Shown here: positions 8,731-17,061 of the stretch, piece by piece | Layout: every line of letters starts with the position of its first letter | Position numbering within the stretch: position 1 is the stretch's first letter | Source of the DNA: Terriglobus sp. RCC_193 | GTDB taxonomy: Bacteria; Acidobacteriota; Terriglobia; Terriglobales; Acidobacteriaceae | Length of the DNA stretch: 64,000 nt | Assembly: GCF_041355105.1 (NCBI RefSeq) | Contig: NZ_JBFUPK010000002.1 | Coordinates: 62,001 to 126,000, forward strand | Direction: 5' to 3' | Made by a program: the position numbers and the translations under genes | Notes under the pieces: model-generated | The model's database searches: none | Told to the model about the DNA's origin: nothing | The model's input: the letters and a program-made list of their open reading frames with translations, nothing else

Positions 8731-10494
8731 TTACTGCGGCGGACGACGACCGCCTGAACCGCGCTGTGGGCCGCCCATCTGGCCATTCGCGCCCTCACGA
8801 TTCTGGTTCGGGTTCTGGCTGACACCCAGGCCGCTGCTATCCGTGCCGACCGTTCCCTGTCCGCGACCGCGACCTGGCGTCATGGCCGGAGAAACATCCG
8901 AATCATGACCGTTGCTGAAATCCCCAGCACCCGGATTCGGGTTAGCTTTCTGCGTGCCCGGGTTCTGGGCTGCCTTGCGCGCAGCCTGCATATCGTCCGA
9001 CGGACGCGGTGTCACCCGGCTACCCGGCTGCAACTTCTCCTGGCCATCCGTCACCACCTGATCACCCGGCTTCAGGCCGCTGCGCAGAATCACATTCGTT
9101 CCCTGGGTGCTGTCCACGACCACCTGGACCACCTGGACCGGGAAGTTCTGGTTGCTGCCGCGAGCGCCGCCGCCAGCCTGGCCACCAGCACGACGTCCAC
9201 CCGCTCCACCCGATGCGTTCGCGTCCGGCGATCCGGGCCCCGCTGCGGTATTCGCGCCAGCCGCGGCATTCACGTTGCCGCTATTGGTAGTCGCGCCGCT
9301 GTTCTGGCCACCGCCATTGGCACCACGTCCCGCACCAGCGGTGCCACCACCCGCCACAGGATTGGCCTGACCCTTTGTGCGATCGATCAGGTAAACGAAG
9401 CTGCCGCCGGTGCCGGTCTGAATCGCCGCAGCCGGAATCACCAGCGAATTCGGACGATTTTCCAGAATCAGGTGAATGTTCACGAACTGATTCGGATAAA
9501 GCTCGTTGCTCTCATTCTGAAAGACGGCTTTGAGCTTTGCCGTGCCGGTCGTTGTGTCAATCTGGTTATCCACCGTCAGCAGCGTACCGGTCGCCAGCTT
9601 CTGCGAGTTGGAGCGGTCCCATGCCTCCGCCACCAGCTTCTGACCACCACGCATATGCGAAAACACCTGCGGAATCTGGTCTTCCGGCAGCGTGAAGATC
9701 ACGGCAATGGGCTGCACCTGCGTAATCACCACCAGGCCAGTCGTCGCCGAAGCTGACACAATGTTACCCACGTCCACCTGGCGCAGACCCACCACACCAT
9801 TAATGGGCGACGTAATGCGCGTGTAGTTCAGGTTCACCTGCGCAGCGTCAATCGCAGCCTTATCCGCAGCCAGAGTCCCCACAGCCTGCCCGGCGGTCGA
9901 CTCCTGCGTCTGCGTGCTTTCCTTACTGACAACACCCGCGGCATAAAGCTGACCGTAACGCTGTGCCTGCGCCTGTGCATACGCGGCATTTGCCTGGTCG
10001 CGAACCAGGTTGCCCTTCGCCTGTTCCAGCGCGGCGGCATACGGACGCGGATCAATCTCAATCAGCAACTGCCCCTGCTTCACACGCTGACCTTCGGTGA
10101 AGTTCACGCGGGTGATCTGTCCATCCACGCGGCTGCGCAGTGTCACAGTGTTGTATGCCGTCACCGTGCCCAGCGCCTGCAGCGAAATCGGCATCGTCTT
10201 CAGCGTGGCCACGTCATAGGCCACGGGGACGATCTGTCCCGCACCGCCTCCGCGACGACCGCCCGGTCCGGCTGCATCCTTCGGCTTGTTGGTCACAATG
10301 CGATACACAACAAAACCAATCGCACCGCCTACCAGCAGGATAAGAATCAGGACGCGCAGCCACGAACCGCGCTTCTTCGGCTCCTCCGGATGCTGAGACG
10401 CATCATTGGTTAGGCCGGTCGAAGAAGGCGAAGCGTGATCCGGCAGCGCCGGATGCGAAGAAGAGACTGGGTGCTCGCTGGCAGAAAGCGACAT
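8731..10494 (-). CDS. RND efflux membrane fusion protein (MdtA/AcrA-like)
   Basis: This 587-residue periplasmic adaptor has an N-terminal cytoplasmic tail and one TM helix near residues 48-64. Next come a biotinyl-lipoyl half (VDGQITRVNFTEGQRVKQGQ), an alpha-hairpin (about 150-220), the second lipoyl half and a beta-barrel. It is much longer than the roughly 400 residues usual for MdtA. The excess comes from a Gly/Asn/Ala-rich stretch at about residues 374-450, inside the membrane-proximal domain, and a Gly/Asn/Pro-rich tail from about 497. It is the first gene of the efflux operon. The Shine-Dalgarno sequence is weak; AGGACGG lies rather far upstream. Confidence 0.93.
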   Translation of the reverse strand: MSLSASEHPVSSSHPALPDHASPSSTGLTNDASQHPEEPKKRGSWLRVLILILLVGGAIGFVVYRIVTNKPKDAAGPGGRRGGGAGQIVPVAYDVATLKTMPISLQALGTVTAYNTVTLRSRVDGQITRVNFTEGQRVKQGQLLIEIDPRPYAAALEQAKGNLVRDQANAAYAQAQAQRYGQLYAAGVVSKESTQTQESTAGQAVGTLAADKAAIDAAQVNLNYTRITSPINGVVGLRQVDVGNIVSASATTGLVVITQVQPIAVIFTLPEDQIPQVFSHMRGGQKLVAEAWDRSNSQKLATGTLLTVDNQIDTTTGTAKLKAVFQNESNELYPNQFVNIHLILENRPNSLVIPAAAIQTGTGGSFVYLIDRTKGQANPVAGGGTAGAGRGANGGGQNSGATTNSGNVNAAAGANTAAGPGSPDANASGGAGGRRAGGQAGGGARGSNQNFPVQVVQVVVDSTQGTNVILRSGLKPGDQVVTDGQEKLQPGSRVTPRPSDDMQAARKAAQNPGTQKANPNPGAGDFSNGHDSDVSPAMTPGRGRGQGTVGTDSSGLGVSQNPNQNREGANGQMGGPQRGSGGRRPPQ

Positions 10495-10634
10495 ACGTTT
10501 GCGTAGAACCGTCCTGATTTTTTCAGATGAGGTGTGTCACCGGGATGCACGTAAGTCCGGCATACTCTCTTTGACTATAAGGAATGACGGACAGCCTTGG
10601 CAGAAGGTTTCGTGAGAATTCATCCCAGGCACCC

Positions 10635-10662
10635 CTGAACGCAAATAGCGCGTCTTTATAAT
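10635..10662 (+). promoter_or_regulatory. Candidate sigma-70 promoter for the HAD-UbiA gene
   Basis: A perfect TATAAT at 10657-10662 is preceded by CTGAAC at 10635-10640 with a 16 bp spacer. It lies about 65 bp upstream of the ATG. A small GC hairpin (GCCGGG at 10672-10677 with CCCGGC at 10685-10690) falls in the predicted leader. Confidence 0.5.
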
Positions 10663-10728
10663 CGCCTTGTTGCCGGGCTTCTCTCCCGGCATCCCGTATA
10701 ACCGAACAGAGACAGGGAGTCGCAAGTT

Positions 10729-12261
10729 ATGGAAGACGATCGCCTGTCCGGCGTCGCCGCAACCGTATATTCAGAGTTCACACCAGCCCCGGATGTGCCC
10801 CTGTGCGTCGATCTGGACGGCACCCTGGTCAAAAGCGACACTCTTGTAGACGCCGTTCTGCTCCTGGTACGCCAGCAGCCCACCTCCCCTCTGCACTGGC
10901 CCCGGTGGGTCAGCAAGGGACGCGCAGGCTTCAAACGCGAAATCACCGGCCGCGCCCAGGTCGATGTCGAATTCCTTCCCTACAACCAACCGCTGCTGGA
11001 ATACCTGTGGGAGCAGCACGCGCTCGGCCGCCGCATCTACCTCGCAACTGCGGCAGATATTGGATTTGCGCTACAGGTAGCAGCCCACTTTGGCGATCTG
11101 TTTACCGGCGTTCTCGCCTCCGACGGCACCCTGAACCTGGCCGGAGCCAACAAGCTGAAAGCTTTCCAGGATCTCTTCCCCGAGGGTTTCACCTATATCG
11201 GCAACGCCATCCCGGATCGCACGCTGCTGCGCGAAAGCGTCCTGCCCATGGTCGCCAATCCTCATCGAAAACTGCGTAAGGCTCTCCAACGCGACCGGAT
11301 CACCATTCACCGGGAATTTATCGACCGTCGCTCCACCTTCGCGGTGTTTCTCAAAACGATCCGGGCGCACCAATGGGCGAAGAATGCCCTCATCTTCCTG
11401 CCCGCCATCCTCGCGCACGATTTCTCAGCGCGCAGCATGATCGCCTGCCTCCTGGCATTCTTTTCCCTGTCTTTTTGCGCCAGCGCGACCTACATCATCA
11501 ACGATCTACTGGATATTGAGGCAGATCGCCGCCATCCGCGGAAGCGCCGCAGACCCTTCGCCGCCGGCGACCTCTCGCCCATCGCCGGTGTGGCCATTGT
11601 GGCGGTGTTTTTCGTCATCGCTTTGATACTTGCACTTCTGGTACCTCACGCCGCCACCCATTTTTCTGGCCAGACACAGACCACCGGCTTCCTGACCGCA
11701 CCCGGCGGGTTCGTTTTATGGCTCGGCATTTATACCGTCACCACGCTGGCTTATTCCTTTGTCCTGAAGCGAATGGTGCTGGTCGATGTGATCGTACTCA
11801 GCGGCCTGTACACCATCCGCCTTCTGGCGGGTGCCGCTGCCAGCGGCGTGTTCATCTCTGAATGGCTGGCCGCATTCTCCATCTTTTTCTTCCTCTCCCT
11901 CGCCTTCGTCAAGCGCTTCAGTGAGCTTGAGCTCATGGTCGCCAGCGGACGCGACAAAGCCTCCGGACGCGGCTATGGCACCGGCGACATCGAACAACTG
12001 CGCGCACTCGGCACCTCCAGCGCATTTGCTGCAGTTGTCGTGCTCAGCATGTACATCTCCAACCTCACAGCGGCACACCTCTATACCCACATGAGCCGCC
12101 TGTGGCTTGTCGAACCGGTACTGATTCTCTGGATCAGCCGTGTCTGGCTGCTGGCCAGTCGCGGCCAGTTGCACGAAGACCCGGTCGTCTACGCCATCAC
12201 CGATCGCATGAGCTGGCTGCTGGGCGCTCTCTGCGCCCTGATCGTCTGGCTCGCGCTGTAG
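10729..12261 (+). CDS. HAD-UbiA fusion prenyltransferase (decaprenyl-phosphate phosphoribosyltransferase-like)
   Basis: This 510-residue two-domain protein has a HAD phosphatase-like domain with the nucleophile motif DLDGT at residues 28-32. It is followed by a polytopic UbiA domain from about residue 205, with the Asp-rich motif NDLLDIEADRRHPRKRRRP at 258-276. UbiA enzymes of this branch transfer a prenyl chain or phosphoribosyl group to or from polyprenyl phosphate. The fused HAD domain may dephosphorylate the product. The last HAD motif reads GNAIPD where GDxxxD is usual, so phosphatase activity could be altered. The substrate is not known. The gene is followed 33 bp later by pheS. Confidence 0.88.
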   Translation: MEDDRLSGVAATVYSEFTPAPDVPLCVDLDGTLVKSDTLVDAVLLLVRQQPTSPLHWPRWVSKGRAGFKREITGRAQVDVEFLPYNQPLLEYLWEQHALGRRIYLATAADIGFALQVAAHFGDLFTGVLASDGTLNLAGANKLKAFQDLFPEGFTYIGNAIPDRTLLRESVLPMVANPHRKLRKALQRDRITIHREFIDRRSTFAVFLKTIRAHQWAKNALIFLPAILAHDFSARSMIACLLAFFSLSFCASATYIINDLLDIEADRRHPRKRRRPFAAGDLSPIAGVAIVAVFFVIALILALLVPHAATHFSGQTQTTGFLTAPGGFVLWLGIYTVTTLAYSFVLKRMVLVDVIVLSGLYTIRLLAGAAASGVFISEWLAAFSIFFFLSLAFVKRFSELELMVASGRDKASGRGYGTGDIEQLRALGTSSAFAAVVVLSMYISNLTAAHLYTHMSRLWLVEPVLILWISRVWLLASRGQLHEDPVVYAITDRMSWLLGALCALIVWLAL

Positions 12262-12294
12262 CACCCGCAGTCGTTTATCCTGTAAAGACGCATC

Positions 12295-13404
12295 ATGACG
12301 GATACCATCACACCCCTGAGCGCGTTCGATGACGCCTCGCTCGACCAGGCTTTCCGCGCACTCACGGACGAAGTTCGCTCCGCAGCCGCGCAACTGACCA
12401 CGCCCGAAGCGCAGGAAAACTTCCGCCTCGACTGGCTTGGCCGCAAACAGGGCCGCCTGAAACTGCTCAGCGAAAGCTGGCTGAAGACCGCGCCGCCCGA
12501 AGCCAAGAAGTCACTCGGCATGCGCTTCAACGCCCTCAAGAACGAGATTGAAGCCGCTCTCCTCGCAGGCCCTATCAGCACGGCGGCAGAAGGTTCATCG
12601 CTGGACCTCTCACTCCCGGGCATCCGCCGCGCCATTGGCACGGAACATCCGCTGACGCGCACCATGCGCGAGATGACCGCCGTCTTCGCCGCGCTAGGCT
12701 ACTCCGTCGGCGTCGGCCCGGAGGTCGAAAGCGACTTCTACAACTTTGAGGCGCTGAACTTCCCGCCAAACCATCCCGCGCGCGACACGCAGGACACCCT
12801 CGTCGTCGCCGATCAGGACAAGAAGCCATTGCGTGAACGTCTGTTGATGCGCACGCACACCTCGCCCGTGCAGATTCGTACGATGATTTCGCAGCCACCG
12901 CCGCTGCGCATCGTCATCCCCGGCAAGGTGCACCGCAACGACGAAAGCGACGCCACCCACTCGCCCATCTTCCATCAGGTCGAGGGCCTCTGCGTTGACA
13001 CCAACATCACCTTCAGCGACCTGAAGGGCACGCTCGATCACGCCATGAAAGCCTTCTTCGGCTCGTCCGTGAAAACACGCTTCTTCCCATCGTTCTTCCC
13101 CTTCACCGAGCCCAGCGCCGACGTCCAGATCTCCTGCCCCTTCTGCGGACAGAAGGGCTGCCGCAAGTGCAAATACTCCGGCTGGATTGAACTTCTGGGA
13201 TGCGGCATGGTCGATCCCGCAGTCTTCGCCGCCGTGGATCAGCGCCGCATTGAAAACGGACTCGAACCCGCCTACGACACCAAAAAGATCAGCGGTTTCG
13301 CCTTCGGCATGGGCGTGGAACGCATCGCCATGATGAAGTACGGCGTAGGCGACATCGGCCAGTTCTACTCCGGCGATCTCCGTTTCCTGAGCCAGTTTGT
13401 ATGA
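12295..13404 (+). CDS. pheS: Phenylalanine--tRNA ligase alpha subunit
   Basis: This 369-residue class II synthetase alpha chain carries an N-terminal coiled-coil arm. Motif 2 is seen in HSPIFHQVEGL and FFPSFFPFTEPSADV, and motif 3 in GMGVERIAMMKYGV. It charges tRNA-Phe as an (alpha-beta)2 tetramer with PheT. Its stop overlaps the start of the next gene (ATGA at 13401-13404), so the S23 gene is translationally coupled to pheS. In most genomes pheT follows directly. Confidence 0.98.
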   Translation: MTDTITPLSAFDDASLDQAFRALTDEVRSAAAQLTTPEAQENFRLDWLGRKQGRLKLLSESWLKTAPPEAKKSLGMRFNALKNEIEAALLAGPISTAAEGSSLDLSLPGIRRAIGTEHPLTRTMREMTAVFAALGYSVGVGPEVESDFYNFEALNFPPNHPARDTQDTLVVADQDKKPLRERLLMRTHTSPVQIRTMISQPPPLRIVIPGKVHRNDESDATHSPIFHQVEGLCVDTNITFSDLKGTLDHAMKAFFGSSVKTRFFPSFFPFTEPSADVQISCPFCGQKGCRKCKYSGWIELLGCGMVDPAVFAAVDQRRIENGLEPAYDTKKISGFAFGMGVERIAMMKYGVGDIGQFYSGDLRFLSQFV

Positions 13405-13796
13405 GCGAGTCAGCAAGCCAGCGAGGTCCGCGTACGCGAAGCTACCGCGACCTGATTGCCTGGCAGAAAGCCATGCAGCTTGCGAAGCAGGTGTATCTGG
13501 TAACAGAGAGATTTCCCGCTGAAGAGCGATTCGGCCTGACCGTACAAATGCGTAGAAGCGCAGTCTCCGTCCCAAGCAACATTGCAGAAGGCCACGGCAG
13601 ACTAAGCGATCGCGCATTGCGTATGTTTCTAGGCAATGCACGAGGCTCACTCTTCGAGTTAGAGACACAGACTCTGCTCGCAACGGACCTCACCTATTTA
13701 AAGAAGGAAGATGCCGACTCCGTGCTCACACTCACCGCCGAAGTCGCCCGCATCCTGAACGGACTCTTAAGAACCCTGGAGGTCGATGAAGCCTAA
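13401..13796 (+). CDS. S23/IVP-type four-helix-bundle protein
   Basis: This 131-residue protein matches the family named for ORFs in 23S rRNA intervening sequences. Hallmarks are YRDLIAWQKAMQLAKQVY near the N-terminus and the central RRSAVSVPSNIAEGHGR. Members fold as four-helix bundles that form rings, but their cellular role is unsettled. Here the gene splits pheS from pheT. Its first codons (MSESASQRG) are themselves made of an octamer repeat that reappears inverted just after the stop codon. The arrangement suggests a cassette inserted into the pheST operon, which is an inference. Confidence 0.9.
   Translation: MSESASQRGPRTRSYRDLIAWQKAMQLAKQVYLVTERFPAEERFGLTVQMRRSAVSVPSNIAEGHGRLSDRALRMFLGNARGSLFELETQTLLATDLTYLKKEDADSVLTLTAEVARILNGLLRTLEVDEA
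13404..13422 (-). repeat. Left inverted copy of the CTGACTCG octamer repeat
   Basis: AGCGAGTCAGCAAGCCAGC lies at the very start of the S23 gene. It is the reverse complement, at 18 of 19 positions, of 13806-13824. It forms codons 2-8 of the protein. Confidence 0.75.
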
Positions 13797-13805
13797 GCGA
13801 CGAAA

Positions 13806-13844
13806 GCTGACTTGCTGACTCGCTGACCCGCTGACTCGCTGCTT
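13806..13844 (+). repeat. Right copy of the CTGACTCG octamer repeat
   Basis: Tandem degenerate octamers (consensus CTGACTCG) start 10 bp after the S23 stop and run up to the pheT start. No recognisable Shine-Dalgarno sequence is left in front of pheT. The segment 13806-13824 is the inverted partner of 13404-13422. The end of the array is nearly identical to the copy in tsaD. Confidence 0.8.
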
Positions 13845-13849
13845 TTAAC

Positions 13850-15973
13850 ATGAATATCTTGTCGACTTGGCTCCGGGAATATCTCCCCGCCCTCGAAGTT
13901 AGTGACCGCCAACTGGCGGACGACCTCACCCTCCGCGGCATCGCCGTCGAAGGTGTCCATGCTCTGCCCGATGGCAGCCATCTCTTTGAAATGGACATCA
14001 CCACCAACCGCGTCGACGCCATGAACCACTACGGCATCGCGCGCGAAGCGGCCACCATTTACGGCGTGCCGCTGCTGCAACTGGAAGACCGCCGCGTTCT
14101 CAACGCAGAAGGCGAGTCCGCAGGTTCACTTCCCGCAGAGGCAAACGGCGCGTATCCCGCACGCATTGACGCGCCTGAACTCTGCGGCCGTTTCACCGCA
14201 CAGGTCATCCGTGGCGTCACCGTGAAGCCCAGTGAAGGCATCGTTGCTGAGCGTTTCGCGCAGATCGGCCAAAAGCCCATCTCCAACGCAGTCGACATCA
14301 CCAACTACAACTGGCTCTCCATGGGCCACCCTACGCACGTCTTCGACCTCGACACCATCGAAGGCAGCATCATCGTGCGTCGCGCCCATGCAGGCGAAAA
14401 GATCACATTGCTCGACGGCAGCGAAAAGACGCTCACCACAGACGACGTCGTTATCGCCGATGAGAAGAAGGCGCTCAGCCTCGCCGGGGTGATGGGCGGA
14501 TGGGATTCACGCGTCACCGAAGAGACGAAGAACATCCTCGTGGAAGCCGCGTGGTTCGATCCCGCAACCATCCGCGCCACCTCCCGTCGTCACGGCCTGC
14601 ACACAGACGCATCGCATCGCTACGAACGCGGTGCCGACCTCGGCGCATGCGCTCTTGCGAATCGCCTTGTCACACGTGGCGTCATCGCAGCCTGCGGCGG
14701 CGAAGCCATCGGCACCATGAGCGATGTCATTGTGGAAGCGCAGGAACTCCGCACCACCAAACGCCCGCACGTCGTTCTCTCAGCGGAGCAGGTACAGCGC
14801 CTCCTCGGCACCACCATTGAGGAAAGCACAGCAGGCCATCTCGTCCCTGCAGATGTCGTGGAGCAGTACCTGCAGGCGCTTGGCTGCCATCTGCGCCCCA
14901 GCGCCGACGCCGCAACGTACGAGGTCACACTGCCCTCGTGGCGTCTCGACCTGGAACGCGAAATCGACCTCATTGAAGAGATCGCGCGCGTCTACGGCTA
15001 CAACCGTTTCGCAGACACGCTGCCCAGCTTCTCCGGTGGCGTCATCGCACTGCCGCACGCCGCAAAGGAAGAAGTCGTACGTACCACGCTGCGCGCCCTC
15101 GGCTGGACAGAAGCCATCAGCAGCACCTTCGCGTCCGAAACCGACTCCGCTCTCTTCACCACCGAATCCGCAGTCCCCATGGGCAATCCGTTGAATGCGG
15201 AAGCGGGCAACTTGCGCCCATCACTGCTGCCCGGTATGGCTGGCATGTTGCTGCTCAACAGCACACGTGACGTAGCAGCCGTCCGCCTCTTCGAATACGG
15301 AACCGTATTCACCGGCTCAACAGCGCAAGTGAACGAGCATCCATCGCTCACACTCGGCGCATACGGCAACGCATCCGCCACACGCACCATCGACGTCGCA
15401 GACGCGCTCTTCTTCGAAGTCAAAGGCGCAGTGGAAGAACTGCTCTCACGCTTCGTCGCAAACGTACTTACCTTCTCCGCTGACAACCTGCCGAAATGGG
15501 TCGCATCCGGTCGCGGCGCAGCCATCACGCTCGAAGGCAAGACAATTGGTTGGTTCGGTGAACTAACCAATGAAGAACGCGACCGCCGCAAGCTAAAGGA
15601 AAACGTCGTCCTCGCGGAACTGAACATCCCCGCACTCTTCGCCTTCGACCTGAAGCAGCCCGCGGCGAAAGAACCCTCGCGCTACCAGGCCGTCGAACGC
15701 GACTTCTCGTTCCTCTTCGCAGACAACATCACGTGGGCTGCCGTTTCAAAGGCAATTGCCGCATTGAACATCGCGGAGATGATCTCGCTGCAACCCATCG
15801 AAATCTTCCGTGATGCAAAAGGCAAAGCCGTCCCCAAAGGCGAATCCTCGCTCCTGCTGCGCACCGTCTTCCAATCCCCGGAACGCACGCTGCGCGAAGA
15901 GGAGATCGCCGGATGGCAGGAGGCCATCGTCGCCGCGCTTATCCAGCTCGGCGGCAAACACCGCGCAGCATAA
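13850..15973 (+). CDS. pheT: Phenylalanine--tRNA ligase beta subunit (short form)
   Basis: This 707-residue beta chain includes B3/B4-like, B5 and C-terminal FDX-ACB regions. The B5 segment shows LRPSADAATYEVTLPSWRLD and DLIEEIARVYGYN; the anticodon-binding part begins near RYQAVERDFSFLF. Typical bacterial PheT is about 800 residues. Here the N-terminal LTLRGIAVEGV passes straight to LFEMDITTNRVDAMNHYG, so the EMAP/OB tRNA-binding domain normally between these points seems to be absent. The core catalytic partner functions remain. The start lies 5 bp after the octamer array. Confidence 0.97.
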   Translation: MNILSTWLREYLPALEVSDRQLADDLTLRGIAVEGVHALPDGSHLFEMDITTNRVDAMNHYGIAREAATIYGVPLLQLEDRRVLNAEGESAGSLPAEANGAYPARIDAPELCGRFTAQVIRGVTVKPSEGIVAERFAQIGQKPISNAVDITNYNWLSMGHPTHVFDLDTIEGSIIVRRAHAGEKITLLDGSEKTLTTDDVVIADEKKALSLAGVMGGWDSRVTEETKNILVEAAWFDPATIRATSRRHGLHTDASHRYERGADLGACALANRLVTRGVIAACGGEAIGTMSDVIVEAQELRTTKRPHVVLSAEQVQRLLGTTIEESTAGHLVPADVVEQYLQALGCHLRPSADAATYEVTLPSWRLDLEREIDLIEEIARVYGYNRFADTLPSFSGGVIALPHAAKEEVVRTTLRALGWTEAISSTFASETDSALFTTESAVPMGNPLNAEAGNLRPSLLPGMAGMLLLNSTRDVAAVRLFEYGTVFTGSTAQVNEHPSLTLGAYGNASATRTIDVADALFFEVKGAVEELLSRFVANVLTFSADNLPKWVASGRGAAITLEGKTIGWFGELTNEERDRRKLKENVVLAELNIPALFAFDLKQPAAKEPSRYQAVERDFSFLFADNITWAAVSKAIAALNIAEMISLQPIEIFRDAKGKAVPKGESSLLLRTVFQSPERTLREEEIAGWQEAIVAALIQLGGKHRAA

Positions 15974-15991
15974 ACAAGCCTCATTCATCAA

Positions 15992-16024
15992 CAAAGGCGA
16001 AGGCTCAAGCAGCCTTCGCCTTTG
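15992..16024. terminator. Bidirectional terminator between pheT and the DUF72 gene
   Basis: Perfect 14 bp arms (15992-16005 and 16011-16024) enclose a 5-nt loop. The stem includes the last codons of the convergent DUF72 gene. Confidence 0.85.
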
Positions 16025-16925
16025 CATTGAGCCGGTCATCCACGCGTTCCATCAATCCCTGCGCATCGAAGGGCGCGTGTACTTTGGCATCGTTATCAAA
16101 GTACACATATACATCGCGCTTCTTCCGTTTCGGCGCATTCTTTTGCACAGCGTGATGACCATGCAACCGGCTATGATTCGACTCGTCCTTCGCCTCATGC
16201 CCCGTGGCCCACAACGACACGCGATCTGCCCAACTATCCAGAGCCGAATCGCTGTAGCCGGAAGCATATAGCTCCTCAGAACCATGCAGGCGGCAATAGA
16301 CGAAGTCACTCGTCACATCAAACAGCAGCGGCCACTTCACCGTATCCGCCACCACCAGGCCAACGTCATGTTTGCGCAACAACGCAATGAACTCCTCGCA
16401 CTGAAATGAGTCATGTCGAATCTCCAGGCAATGCCGCACCGGCTGCTTCTTCAAAACCTGAAGAAAGCTTCGGCCTTTTAACCTCGGCGAATGGTCACGC
16501 GCCAGCGCCGCAGCATCTTCCGTTGTGTGCGGCAACTTCTCCAGGAAATCTGACAGCAGCCCTGCATCAAATTTCATGGATGGCGGCAACTGCCACAGCA
16601 CTGGCCCAAGTTTCTCTCCTAGCGCCAGCACACCCTGCGCAAAGAAGTTCGCCAGCGCCTCGTCCACACCGCGCAACTTCTTCATGTGCGTAATAAAGCG
16701 CGATCCTTTCACCGCAAACACAAAACCCCTCGGCGTCTCATCGCGCCATTGTTCAAAGCTCTGTGGCCGTTGCAACGAGTAATGCGTTCCGTTGATCTCA
16801 ATGGACCCAAAACGTTCCGCAGCAAACTGTAATTCGCACCGTTGCGGCAGCTTCGGCGGATAAAACTTCCCTCGCCAGCCCTTGTAACGCCACCCGGAAA
16901 TGCCGATACGAACATGGCCATGCAT
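16005..16925 (-). CDS. DUF72 (YecE-like) protein
   Basis: This 306-residue TIM-barrel-like protein of the DUF72 family opens with the family hallmark IGISGWRYKGWRGKFYPP. It continues with the EINGTHYSLQ and PRGFVFAVKGSRFITHMKKL blocks and a C-terminal DVYVYFDNDAKVHAPFDA. The biochemical role of DUF72 is unknown. The gene is convergent with pheT, and its 3' end forms part of the terminator stem. The start at 16925 fits the normal family length. Confidence 0.93.
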   Translation of the reverse strand: MHGHVRIGISGWRYKGWRGKFYPPKLPQRCELQFAAERFGSIEINGTHYSLQRPQSFEQWRDETPRGFVFAVKGSRFITHMKKLRGVDEALANFFAQGVLALGEKLGPVLWQLPPSMKFDAGLLSDFLEKLPHTTEDAAALARDHSPRLKGRSFLQVLKKQPVRHCLEIRHDSFQCEEFIALLRKHDVGLVVADTVKWPLLFDVTSDFVYCRLHGSEELYASGYSDSALDSWADRVSLWATGHEAKDESNHSRLHGHHAVQKNAPKRKKRDVYVYFDNDAKVHAPFDAQGLMERVDDRLNAKAKAA

Positions 16926-16990
16926 ACCTTATGGGATGCCCATGTAACATCCCAACGATGGCCCCATGGCGCATCCTGACCAAACAAGAA

Positions 16991-17016
16991 AAGGGGATGC
17001 GATATCGCATCCCCTT
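16991..17016. terminator. Palindromic terminator downstream of the VWA gene
   Basis: A perfect 26 bp palindrome (each half 13 bp) is flanked by A residues on the left and T residues on the right. On the minus strand it is followed by TTTTCTTGTTT, so it most likely ends the VWA transcript. Confidence 0.85.
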
Positions 17017-17030
17017 TCGCTGTCTTACAC

Positions 17031-17060
17031 GCCGAAGGCGTCGAGAACAGTACGAAGTAC
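17031..17060 (-). other. 3'-UTR element copy 1 (twin UUC(G) hairpins)
   Basis: Read on the minus strand, this 30-nt segment starts 1 nt after the VWA stop codon. It contains GUAC-UUC-GUAC, then a 10-nt linker, then GCC-UUC-GGC. A near-identical copy with a compensatory change sits at 49815-49844 in the same position relative to another stop codon. Confidence 0.6.
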
Positions 17061-17061
17061 C

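Noticed and set aside
13401-13796. S23 gene as part of a 23S rRNA intervening sequence
   Set aside because: No rRNA sequence flanks it; both neighbours are phenylalanyl-tRNA synthetase genes.
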